A DNA stretch of 64,000 nt from Pyropia yezoensis (lineage: Eukaryota > Rhodophyta > Bangiophyceae > Bangiales > Bangiaceae), in NCBI GenBank assembly GCA_009829735.1, contig CM020618.1:5764882-5828881 (forward strand), given 5' to 3'. The stretch's first letter is position 1, and every line of letters starts with the position of its first letter. The translations under genes were made by a program, and so were the position numbers. Under the pieces are notes generated by a model. The model saw only the letters and a program-made list of their open reading frames with translations. It had not been told where the DNA came from and made no database searches. Shown one piece after another: positions 1-9,595 of this stretch.

Positions 1-997
1 CCGGGCACACGGGGTCGACAACGACGGCCATGTGGGCCAGCTCGGTAGCTTTGGGTGGGATTCGGAAGGTCACGCAGATTTGTCCCCTCCCCCGACGCGG
101 CGCGGCGTCGCGCCGCTGACGCCTGCTGCCGCACCCCCCCCTTTCGACAACATGGCCCTGTCGCCTCGTTCTCCTGCCCATAACCACGGGTGAATTCTTT
201 TGAGGAGGGAGTGATGGAGAGGATGTTGGTCAACCCAGACAGTCGTATGGACTACGCGGATGCGACAAAGGCACAAAGTCTCTGCTGCGACACGCTCAGG
301 TACTGGAAGGATCGTCAAGTGTGACGTCGACGCTTCGGAGCCACCGTGGTGGCTGTCGCCGGCTCCCTCGACGGCCGCGCCACGGGCTGCGCCCCCATAC
401 GACAAAGTGTCGCCTCCCCCCGCGTGTCTAGGTGAGCCTCTGAAGGCGATTCTGTTGGAGGGTGCGGCAGTGATGACCAGGACGGGAGCTTGTCTGACTG
501 CACGAGCTGGACTGAGAAAACGGAAGTAATCCAATAATTGTGTCTTTTTTGACTTGGGAATTGGGCAAACTGTGATGGTTCAATCCGAAGAAAGCCCAGG
601 AAGGCGCGGCGCTCGATGTACGACGTAGCGGCGGTGCAGACCACACACTGCGACGCAGCCATCATGACCAGTGGGCGTTGACCATTGGGCTGACCGTGGC
701 GAACGTAGCAGCTGCCTCTGACATGGGAGCTATCAGCGATGACACGCACTGACAGCGTGCGGCTGGGAATGCGAAGACAGTTCGACCGGACCCGCAGGTG
801 CTCTTCGTGCAACGTAGCATATGTTTGGTACCCCAGCAATTGCATAGCCGGTGCGGTGGAATGGGTGCTATTCTGGGACGGGCGGGGCTGTCGACGACAG
901 CCCTAGGCAGGTGCTTCGTCGCGCATCTGCTCGAGATCAACATCCAGCTACGCGCCAGACGTGAAGTGCCACCATCTTGCTGGACAGCGTTACGCAG
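1..997. other. No supported gene; possible upstream helicase exon at the right edge
   Basis: Several overlapping ORFs exist on both strands (the longest is 176 codons, minus strand, 315-845) but none has a recognisable motif. At 998-1003 there is a good splice donor (GTGAGT) that could pair with the acceptor AG at 1256-1257. In the right frame, an upstream exon ending at 997 would read into the helicase without a stop at the junction, but a stop near 902 limits how far that frame runs. Upstream exon structure is therefore undecided. Confidence 0.35.
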
Positions 998-1041
998 GTG
1001 AGTTTGTTGTTTTGTTTCCCAGGGACTTTTTGCTTAGCATC

Positions 1042-1119
1042 GGACGTGTGCTCAACATGCTGGACGTGTGCTCAACATGCTGGACGTGTGCTCAACATGC
1101 TGAACGTGTGCTCAACACG
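1042..1119. repeat. 20-bp tandem repeat, about four copies
   Basis: Units GGACGTGTGCTCAACATGCT start at 1042, 1062 and 1082. A fourth, diverged copy starts at 1102 and runs to about 1119. The array lies in the putative intron or leader just upstream of the helicase, between the possible donor at 998 and the acceptor at 1257. Confidence 0.95.
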
Positions 1120-1259
1120 TGTTTTTGACCGCAGGGGGCAGGTGCCAGGTCACTCGTTTGGTTCTAGTTAGCTCCATCAAGGCACTGACGTGGCCTACTG
1201 GCTGTGCTTGCTTCTCTGGTTTTCTGGTTTCCTTTGAAAGTTGACTGATCTTGGCAGAG

Positions 1260-2799
1260 ATGAGCCAAACGAGCGACGTGCCTGTGCCGGCGCCTCCGCT
1301 ACCACCGCTGGACGCGTCCCAGGAGCGTGCCATGGAGCTGTTTCGGTCAGGCGCCAACATCGCGCTGTTTGGCCGCGCTGGTTGCGGAAAGAGCGAGGTC
1401 ATGCGCCGAATGGTGGCAGAGGCAACTGCACGTTGGGGCCGAGAGGGGGTTGCGGTGTCTGCCTTTTCGGGCTCTGCCGCCTTGGCTGTAGGTGGCCTGA
1501 CGCTTCATTCTTTGTTTGGCATGGACACGAGGCCGCTATCGCGTGACGGTTGGCTCGCGCAGATTCTCGCGCGTCCACATGTCTGCACTCGGCTGACCGG
1601 TCTGCGTGTCCCTTTCATTGACGAGGTGTGCACCCTTCCATCGTCCCTATTCGTTAGGCTGGGCTACGTCATGCGCAGGGCGGCACCTCCGCACGTGCAG
1701 CATCTCCCGTTTGGCGGTTGTCAAATAATTGGTAAGCACTCATGTCTCTCATTCTGTCGTGTTTATGCATGCTCGTTGGTATCGTACTTCTCTTTGCTCT
1801 TGGACTGATGGTTTTGATTCAGCGTCACTTTCGCTCCCCTCTTTGGTTGTTGGTGGCAATCTTTTAGGAGCCGGAGACCCACTTCAGGTCGTGCCCGTCA
1901 AGGTGACGGACACCTCAGCGGACCGCATGGTATTCGAGAGCATCACCGAGCGCTCCACGCTCCAGGGATCCCAAGGCCAAGTTGTTTGCCTGACGGGCAG
2001 CTATCGGCAGGCCGACGACCTTGTTTTCCGGGGGCTACTGGACAAGATGCGCTGGGGTTGTGCTCGTCCGCAAGACCTGACGGCAGTTAACGCGACGTGG
2101 TCGACCCCATTGACAGGCCATGTCACGAAGTTGCGCATCCGGAAGGTTGCTGTGACTGAGATCAACAGGCACAATCTTCTATCTATCACGTCGGAGCCCT
2201 ATGAGTTCACTGCCCGCGACGTCTTCCTCACCGCAGACGTGAGGGAGAGGAAGGACGCTGAGGCATCGCTACGCACCTGTGTGGACTTTTCACTGACGTT
2301 GAAGCAGTCTGCACTGGTCATCCTCACCCGCAACGTTGAGGGCATCCCGCCTGGCACGGGCGGCATTGTCAAAGACATTATCTCTCGAGAGCTGGTGGTG
2401 GATGGCCGGACGCTCCGGGCTGAGAGCGTCTTTTGTGAGTTTAGCGGGCGTGTCGTCGAGGTTGGCCGGGCGCGGTTTTCCGCTTACAACGCCAGCGGAA
2501 AAGAGGCTGCATTTTGCGAGCAGGTGCCCTTGCTGTTGGGATGGGCCATTACCGTCCACCGGGCCCAAGGGTTGACGCTGGACATCGTTGAGATTGACTT
2601 CCTTTTGGACAGCTGGACCACCTGTGGCTTGGTCTACACAGCGCTGTCTCGAGGGCGCAGCTTGTCAACCATGCGCGTACGTGGGTTGCGCAGCCACCTC
2701 ATCCAAGCGAGCCGTTGTTCTTTGGCGTACTACGCGGTGGTGCTGCGCCTGAGGGGTTCAAGTCCTGAAGAGGACGGCCAACCTCCTCGCGACGAATGA
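1260..2799 (+). CDS. PIF1-family ATP-dependent DNA helicase (two exons)
   Basis: Superfamily 1B 5'-3' DNA helicase of the PIF1 group, about 467 aa if it starts at the ATG at 1260. Exon 1 is 1260-1731 and exon 2 is 1868-2799, with a 136-bp intron (GTAAGC donor at 1732, AG acceptor at 1866-1867). Splicing restores helicase motif III across the junction, reading GAGDPLQVVPV. Seen in order: Walker A GRAGCGKS (about residues 38-45), Walker B FIDEV (about 120), motif III, TGSYRQ, the late motif ITVHRAQGLTLD, and motif VI TALSRG. These are the PIF1 core motifs. It could be a host maintenance helicase or a relic of a Helitron-like element; no Rep/HUH domain was found beside it. It converges with the minus-strand gene ending at 2873, 73 bp away. 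Confidence 0.9.
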
Positions 2800-2872
2800 T
2801 TTTGTGCACTGTGCGAACGTGGGGTCAAGCCGAAAGGGTTTTACGGCAATGATGAAAGAACTGTTGTCCAGG

Positions 2873-5800
2873 CTACAAAGAAGAAAGAAATAAAGCGTTC
2901 CAAAGCACGGTGAGGCGACGATGCTCACCATCACTTCCACGACAATGGTGCCTCATGGTCTTGGGACGGGCCTCGAACTTGGCATCGAAGTGGTGATGAA
3001 TGAGGTAATCGTATCCGTCCGTGAAGTACAAAAGCTCCATAGCGGTGTAGTCCTCTCCAAGACACTCACTTGGCACGGTAGCGTCGTGCACCATGACGGC
3101 CGGCATGTGCGTGGCAACGAGGCCTTGAAGACTTCCAAGCCTCGCAGCAGGGGATGCCGCCTTCAGGGCGCCAGCGCATCCCAAAAGTTTGGCTTCCGGG
3201 CCCGGCGGTCGGTCCCACAGGTTCACTCGGGGCCTGCAAAGTACGAGCACGAGAGGCACGAAGATGCGCCATGCGGTGGTGAGTCAAAAGCGGCAAGTCA
3301 GTACCCCTGCGGCAGTGCCGCGGAAAAAAAGGAAGTAATCTCTGGTAGGCAGGTCATGGACAATGCGCACGTCGAGCTAACGAAGACTTACACCGTGAGG
3401 CGCGTTTCCCACACCAGAGTGTACACACTGACTGCGTTCAATGTGCTCTCCAGCAACGTCCCGTTTCCCCAGGCCCAGCATGGTGCGTCGGCAGCACTGC
3501 TTCCGAGGGAGCGCAAAGATACCGCCGTGTAGTGCTTTGGCAGGTCCTCATCAGCTACCAGTTCGCACTCAGCGTCGAGGACCCCGTGAGCGACGACTTG
3601 GCCTTCATGAAGCAAATCATGAACCGCTGGGCAAGCAAACATGGGCGCAGGGGTGACGGCCAAATCCAATGCGCGGCCCTCAAAACTCGACTCGGACACG
3701 GGTGCTGTCTGCACCGCCAACGACGAGAAGCACGAGTGGATGTATGCACCTCTGCCAGCTGTGTCGTACGGAGCACGTGGCCCTGCCCCAAGCTGAGCGC
3801 TGCTCCGACGAGGTCGTCCGAGCGCGCTCGTGACGTTCTTGTCACCTGGGCGACGTCGAGCGTCAACGCGCTGACCGGCGTCACCAACAGCGCGGCGGCG
3901 CGCAGACCCAGCAGAACCACCACTTGCGGCGCCACCAGTGGAGCGACCAAGGACTCCCCCAGGCACCCCATCAGCCTCTCCGGCACGACCACCACCGGCG
4001 CCTGCAGATGCCCCGCCAGCAGCACGGCCAGCCGTGCCACCACCATGGACAGGTCTAATAACGCCAACACGTAGGCCACCACCGTCCTCGCCGGCGGCAA
4101 GACCGACACGACCACCACCCTCGTCCCCCCCCTTGTCGCCACTCGAACGGGATCCCCGAGTGCGTCCTCCAGGCTCTTGTGAGAACATATTGGTCTCAGG
4201 ATTCCCACCGTCAGCACCAGGACCTGCGACGACGCCGCCAGTGGCGCCACCGGTGGCGCTTCCCCCACCGGGGCCACCAGCTGCACCATTGGCGGCGCCA
4301 CCGCAGCCGCCTTCACCGAGACCGTCAGCAGCTCCATCAGCAGCGCCCCTACAACCTGAGAGTCCATAACCGGCGTGGTCATGAGCACCGCCGCCGTGAC
4401 CGGTGCCACGAGCACCACGATCCGCAGCCCCCCCCCGAACATGAAGGTCACCAGCGCTGCCCCGACGTCTAGCACCGCCACGAAGTGCACCATCTCCACG
4501 GGGGAAACCACCGCCGGCATCGCCGCCAAGGCTGCTCGCACCCCCTGGCACGATACGTCCAGCGTCACCACAAGCGGCGCCGCCACGAGCAGTGACGCCA
4601 GAGGCACCACTGGCGGCGTTACCACCACCAGTGATGGCTTGACCAGCATCGCCACTCACCCCACCGCCACGACCGGCGCCGCCAATACCGGTGCCACCCC
4701 CGGGGTCAGCGATCTCGCTAGAGGCGCGACCAGTGGCGCCCCCTCCCGCGGCGACACCGCATGCAATGTTAGCGCCGCCACCCCTAACACCGTCGCCGCT
4801 CGCTATGCCACCAGGGTTTCCGCCAACTGGAAAAGCGCAGCCAGCGGCGCCACGAGCGTCGGCGCCACGACCGGTGCCGCTATGACCGGCGCCACAACCG
4901 GCGCCGCCATGACCGGCGCCGCTTTCATCGGATACGCCTCCGCCAGTTGCTCGATCGGCAGCGCCTCCCCGAGCGGTATCGTCGGCTGCACCATCGACGC
5001 CGCCCCCGCCTGCGCGGCCACGGTCAGCCCCGACGCCAGCGGTGGTCCAACCACCGGTAAGACATCGACCGGCGTCGCCACCCCCACCAGCTCGGCCACG
5101 ACCAGTGCCGTTACAAGCGGCTTCACGACCACCGACGCCGCCTCCGCCAGGGCCCGCCACACCGGCACTGCCTCCAGCACGTCCGTCTGCACGGGCACTG
5201 TCAGGTATTACGCCACTACCGCCAGCACCGCCACCGCCGGCACCGGCAGCCGCGGCGCGTCCAGTACCAGGCCTGCCACGACTATTGTCTCCGCGCGAGG
5301 CGCTGACACCACCGGCACCCACGCCACAAGCGCCGCCCTCAACGCAGCCTGCTGCACCGGCGCCGCCTCCACTGGCACCGCCACAGCCACCTCCACTGGC
5401 GCCGACACCGCCGCCTCCAACGCCGCCTGCTTGACTGGCCCCGCCTCCATTGGCGCCGCCACCGCCTCCTCCGCTGGGGCCGACACCGCCGCCTCCAGCG
5501 CCGCCACCGCCTTCTCCTCCAATGGGGCCGCCACAGTCGCCTCAACTGGCGCCGCCGCCGCCATCTCCACTGGCGGCGCCACCCCCACCGCCACGAGAAA
5601 AAGCCGTGTCGACGTCACTGGTACCGAGAGCCGCGTCCTCAGCAGGTGGAGCGGCACTATCCCCAGCGAGCGGACGACTCGGGCGCGGATCGCCAGCAGT
5701 ACCAGGATGGGCCTCATCATCTCGGCCTTCTCCCGCCTCACCGTTAGGAGGCGGTCGCACGCGAATGTCGCCGACAGCTGGTAGATGATCATGATCTCTG

Positions 5801-6888
5801 GACTCACCCGCATCCCCCCCATCGGCGGTGGAAGTCGCCTTGGACCGCGGATTCACCCGCCTCTCAACAAGAACGCGCTGGCCTCTCGACATCAGCTCCA
5901 GGATAAAGCAGAAAAACGGGTCCTTGACGTGCACCATGTAGCAGATCAATCCCAAGCCTCCAGGCATACGCAAAGAAGATCTATTACACATCCTCAATGG
6001 TACGTCGACTGGGAAGCTTTTGCGGTGCTTGGAAACCCTAAGAGTGACAGTAACACCCAGGGTGAGAACGGGCGCAAGGTTCTCGTACACCACTTGCTGC
6101 AAGCCGAGAAGTCTCTTGCAATACACCGCCATGATGTCGTAGAATGCATGTAGATCACTCAAGTAAAGGCGCCTGGTGGCGCTTCCTCGCAGCTGGGACC
6201 GTACGGACTCAACGAGATCCTCAGACAGCTCCAGCGTCTTGCTCTGTAGAGACGCAGTAGCAGCCAGTCGAGCTCCGTGGGCAATAGCGCCATCAGAGCG
6301 CGCATCGAGCTGCGACCGGATCCCCTGGGCCGGCCCCTCGACGTCACCGTCTGGTGTACTCTGGTATCCGCCGCCAACGATCTCTGGGATAACGACGCCT
6401 GGAGGAAGTCCCGGAAGGTCACCAGGTCTAACACGAGGCGCATCCTGCCCCACGGCCACGCCGCTGGGACGAGGCAGTCCAGGAGGCGCGGAGAGCCCCG
6501 CCAAGGAATCTGTGCCTGGAGTTGCCGCGCCTTCATGTAGACTTCCAAGAATGTCCTCCATGTCATCTGGTACGCTTGGTGAGGGTGACATGCTGGGCTG
6601 CGCGCCACCTGGTCGCGAGGACCCAGCCGCCGACGGCCGGGGAGAGCCTCGGTCAGCAACAGGTTCAGAAAATGAGTCAAACAACATCTTGATGCCCCGC
6701 GCAACGTCTGGCAGGATCGGAGATGATCCTCTAGGGAGGCCCGAGGCGTGCACGAGTGCAAGTTTGCCGGACTCCAGGCGAGCGCAGCACACAAAAGCGC
6801 ATCGCCCAGCACTGGCAACGTCCAGCTGCTTCAAGGAGTATTTCACGGCCTTGACGAGGGGTTGAAGATCAGAAGGAAAGAAAGACAT
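2873..6888 (-). pseudogene. Giant Gly-rich protein gene with one in-frame TGA; unknown function
   Basis: One minus-strand frame is open from an ATG at 6886-6888 to a splice donor (GTAAGT) at 3391-3386, apart from a single TGA at 5542-5544. The intron is 3234-3391 (158 bp, acceptor TTTGCAG). The last exon, 2873-3233, joins in phase, giving about 1,285 codons. The N-terminal ~360 residues look like ordinary protein (starting MSFFPSDLQ). A long Gly/Ala repeat region follows, then a C-terminal region of ordinary composition around the splice junction (VWETRLTV joined to PRVNLWDRPP). I recognise no domain. The TGA falls in a repeat codon that is GGA in neighbouring units, so one G-to-T change (or a sequence error) explains it. 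Alternatives are two separate genes or an unseen intron removing the stop. Confidence 0.55.
3900..5620. repeat. Low-complexity GGC/GCC/GGT imperfect repeat
   Basis: This tract is built from diverged short units around CACCGGCGCC and CCACTGGCGCC. It codes for the Gly-rich middle of the minus-strand gene. All six frames stay open for long distances here, giving long Ser/Thr-rich and Val/Ala/Pro-rich alternative ORFs. The frame continuous with both ordinary-composition ends is the minus-strand Gly-rich one. Confidence 0.7.
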
Positions 6889-7429
6889 GTTTGAAGATCG
6901 GACGCCGGGGGGGGTACCGTGGGTGCGCCACGCTCAGCATGAGCGCCCAGAGAACGGGGAACAACACGAATGGTGACGGGCAGGCTGAAGACCAGTCCGC
7001 CTGCTACATGGAGCACATTGCGGTCGTGGGGATGACGGGGCAAAAAGGTAAGCGACGAGAAACAGCTGTGGTCGGACGCCGTAAGTGTTAGTCAGGCCGT
7101 CGTTGCTCCACGCGACACGGACAGAGGAGCCTCAGGGAGGGGAAGAGATGACGTTTAAGATGCGCTGGGCAACGGGGACGGGGTCATGGCGAGCGGGAGT
7201 GGCGCGTGCGCTGTGGTGCACCACCAACACAGGGCGGATGGGTCACACGACATACCTGTTGAAGAGCTGTCCACCACGCGCGAAGTCCGACGGCGACCGA
7301 CGCTGCCCGGACGCGAGCAAGACTCAGTCGACTTGGCCACTAGAGCCGGGCGTCGCACTTGGCGCCAACCGAGCGGATGTCACCCGGGTGGCCAAGTGTG
7401 AACACATTTGTCCGATTGACAAGCTGTAC
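6889..7429. other. No supported gene
   Basis: This is the upstream region of the large minus-strand gene. I see no motif-bearing ORF, no RNA gene and no clear promoter element. Confidence 0.5.
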
Positions 7430-7488
7430 GGAACACACATCCAAAAGCTAGGGGGACCCTGAAGGAGGCGGAACACACATCCAAAAGC
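7430..7488. repeat. 19-bp direct repeat, 40-bp spacing
   Basis: GGAACACACATCCAAAAGC occurs at 7430-7448 and again at 7470-7488, just left of a MITE fragment. Confidence 0.9.
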
Positions 7489-7494
7489 CGGCTC

Positions 7495-7591
7495 CCTATT
7501 GGCCAGCGTGCCTTCGATATACGGCACCAGCCTTCGATATGCGGCATGCCAGATATCGAAGGCATGTGCTGTAGCTCGAATGCTGTGGTTT
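7495..7591. mobile_element. Fragment of MITE-like family 2
   Basis: This stretch matches the right end of the element at 62569-62895: an ATTGGCC start, two GCCTTCGATAT(A/G)CGGC units, an inverted ATATCGAAGGC, and the terminal TGCTGTGGTTT. Only one end is present, so it is a truncated or solo-end copy. Confidence 0.65.
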
Positions 7592-7780
7592 CCACGACAC
7601 GCGCGGCAACTCAGCAGTGCACATGTTGTAAATGATATGGGTATTTACCAGAGGCATGATAGGCTTTCCATCGATTTCTTGTATGAAGGGCTCTCGGCCG
7701 GCAAGTCCCTTCCGGATCTCTGGGATACAATGCCGCTGAGTCTGTTGGAAGCACGAGTTGGCGCTTTGGGCTGGCAGTTG

Positions 7781-7830
7781 ACGGCCGTTCCGGGACACAT
7801 CTGAGTTCGCGGCAGCGAGTTGGCGGCACT
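7781..7830. repeat. Left terminal inverted repeat of the DDE_1 transposon
   Basis: Pairs with 22169-22218. The first 13 bases (ACGGCCGTTCCGG) are identical at the two ends, followed by GAGTTCGCGGCA in both. Confidence 0.7.
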
Positions 7831-7879
7831 TCGTGGCGCTCTGGGATTGGCTGTTGCAGTCCACGTGTCCCGTGTCGTT

Positions 7880-7973
7880 TGCCGCGAACTCAAGCTGCCG
7901 CGGGATGCGGCACGGAGTGGCTTTTGCAGAAGCCACTCTGTGCCGCATCCTGCGGCAGTCAGAGTTCGCGGCA
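7880..7973. repeat. 94-bp subterminal inverted repeat
   Basis: The arms are 7880-7923 and 7930-7973, 44 bp each with about 5 mismatches, around a 6-nt centre. Each arm ends in the TGCCGCGAACTC / GAGTTCGCGGCA motif that recurs at both transposon ends. Likely part of the transposon's subterminal region and a possible transposase-binding structure. Confidence 0.85.
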
Positions 7974-8511
7974 GCGCCTTCGCGGCAGCATTTGCGCCAT
8001 TCAATTCATGAGAACTGCAGGACTTCATTCCCCAAAACAGCTTGGCCGGCCCAGGGATCTCCCACGGACAGGTCCCGTTTGAACGCGGCGGCGGCGCAGG
8101 CACGCGGGGTCGCGACCAGAAGGATGGCGCATGCCGCGCTGTGCGCGCCCGCCATGCGGCGGGCGGCCGTGTCAACGCAGCCGGTCTCCAGCTCTGCGGC
8201 AAAAAACAGGTTGTTGACCTTCGTGGCCTCCATTGCCGAGTACAGTGCGTACGCGATTATGGCTGGGGGTCTCGTGTACAAGTAGCCCTCTCCTGTTCCA
8301 CACTGAGTGTTGCACGTTCCGGACTGTTCCGACCGCGATGTACACTCAAATACAGTAGTTTATGTACAATTTGGAGCTTGGGCGAGGACTGAACCCTCGC
8401 GTCCACATCAGCGAGTGGGACGGCTAAGTCAATAAAGGGAGGGGGGGTGATGACGGGCGCAGCTGCTGCGACACGAGGCACTCGACCGAGAAAAAAAGAT
8501 ACAAGCCGGGC

Positions 8512-9007
8512 TCACTCGTCGTCCTCCCCATCCAAAACCATATCCACCGTCTCGTCAATCGCCTCGGCGTCGTCCTCTGCCGCAAGCCAAAGACGGACTG
8601 CTCGCACCCTGTCGGGCCCCCTGACGCCTACAAACTCCTCGGTGAGCGAGGCGTTGGCCAGCACCGCCACAACATCAGATACGTCCGTGTGTACGTTCTC
8701 AAAAGCCGGCACCACGCCATGGACCTGGTGGCTGACCTCTGCGGCAGCCTCAACCGGCAGGACGTCCGCCTTAAGCCAGCAGTTGGCGAGGTGCTCGGCG
8801 GTGATGGCCCGCCACTCTTCCTCAATGATGAGGGCCGCGTCACGTAAATGGGTCTGTCCCCCGACGTCCAACCCGCCCCCACGCGGCACCCGGGGCTCAG
8901 CTTCACCCGAGGCCAGCAATCCATCGAGGTTGGCCACCACCCTCTGAAGCAGGCGGAACTTGTACCGCCGCTTCAGGGCGGCAATAACACCCGCATCCAT
9001 TGGCTGG
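8512..9007 (-). pseudogene. DDE_1 (Tigger-like) transposase, C-terminal part
   Basis: This is the C-terminal piece of the transposase whose N-terminal piece lies at 19807-22040. It begins at the insertion point with QPMDAGVIAALKRRY, the region of the third catalytic Asp in the Tigger/jerky/CENP-B DDE_1 family (family pattern QPLDQGVI). It ends with an acidic tail and a stop at 8512. The gene was cut by the retrotransposon, and the first few codons of the present ORF come from the LTR. It has no start of its own. Confidence 0.85.
9003..9007. repeat. Left target-site duplication of retrotransposon copy 1
   Basis: GCTGG immediately before the LTR's TGTAGCA; the same 5 bases follow the 3' LTR at 19807-19811. 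Five bases is the usual duplication for Ty3/gypsy integrases. Confidence 0.95.
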
Positions 9008-9370
9008 TGTAGCAATATGGTTGTCCGTATTGTGACCCTAATATTAGGGGGGCTACTTCTAATCCTTAACTTTCAATTTGAGAGTCCGTACTGGTCACGG
9101 TATCTATAAGTTACGTATGACCAGAGGGACTTGCATCTTGGGGTGGAGGGTAGTTAGTAGTGTCTCCGAGGGTTTATAACGAGGGGGCCGGTGGCGAATC
9201 CACCGCCGGCCAAGGTAGAACAACAAACCCCTCCCATTTGGGCTCCCATCTTGGTCCCGTGGCTTGCGCTCCAAGGACAGCAACCTTGGCCTCCCGGTGA
9301 CGTTGGTGCCGATCCCCCTTGGTGAGTGTTCCCTGAGAGTGGACGTGCGACGGATTCCTATTGTGCTACA
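9008..9370 (+). repeat. 5' LTR, copy 1
   Basis: Starts TGTAGCAATATGG and ends ATTGTGCTACA, with short terminal inverted repeats TGTAGCA/TGCTACA. It contains two TATA-like stretches (CTATAAG near 9102 and TTATAAC near 9174) that could serve as the core promoter. Confidence 0.97.
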
Positions 9371-9371
9371 T

Positions 9372-9389
9372 TGGTGGAGCAGCAGGGGA
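9372..9389 (+). promoter_or_regulatory. Candidate primer-binding site, copy 1
   Basis: TGGTGGAGCAGCAGGGGA starts one base after the LTR and is conserved in copy 2 (32843-32860). TGG matches the CCA end of a tRNA, and the next bases fit an acceptor stem beginning GGAGCAG. I could not name the tRNA. Confidence 0.6.
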
Positions 9390-9595
9390 CGGGTTTCCGT
9401 CACCCTTGTGGTGACGCCGTCTTCGGCCCTGGCACACGGATAGGGATCCGGTCCTTTTCTTGTACTCGTGGTGTTGCGACCTGATCGATTGTGTTGAGCT
9501 TTTACCTGTGACTGTGACCTAGTGTTACTCTCCCCAATCTACCCCCTCGCTCTCGTATTCGTGGTGATCGTTGCGTCGGTTGACTGATTGTGACT

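Noticed and set aside
4375..5784. 469-codon Ser/Thr-rich plus-strand ORF
   Set aside because: It lies opposite the Gly-rich repeat of the minus-strand gene, has no ordinary-composition ends or motifs, and is best explained as the complement of low-complexity coding DNA.
5542..6888. Similarity between DPFFCFILELM in the large minus-strand gene and SPFYWCVLIFIM in the ParB-like ORF
   Set aside because: Only a few hydrophobic and aromatic residues agree, and the neighbouring blocks occur in a different order.
8006..8281. 92-codon minus-strand ORF downstream of the transposase
   Set aside because: The sequence looks protein-like but has no motif or paralogue and lies within the transposon's 3' region; not enough to call a gene.
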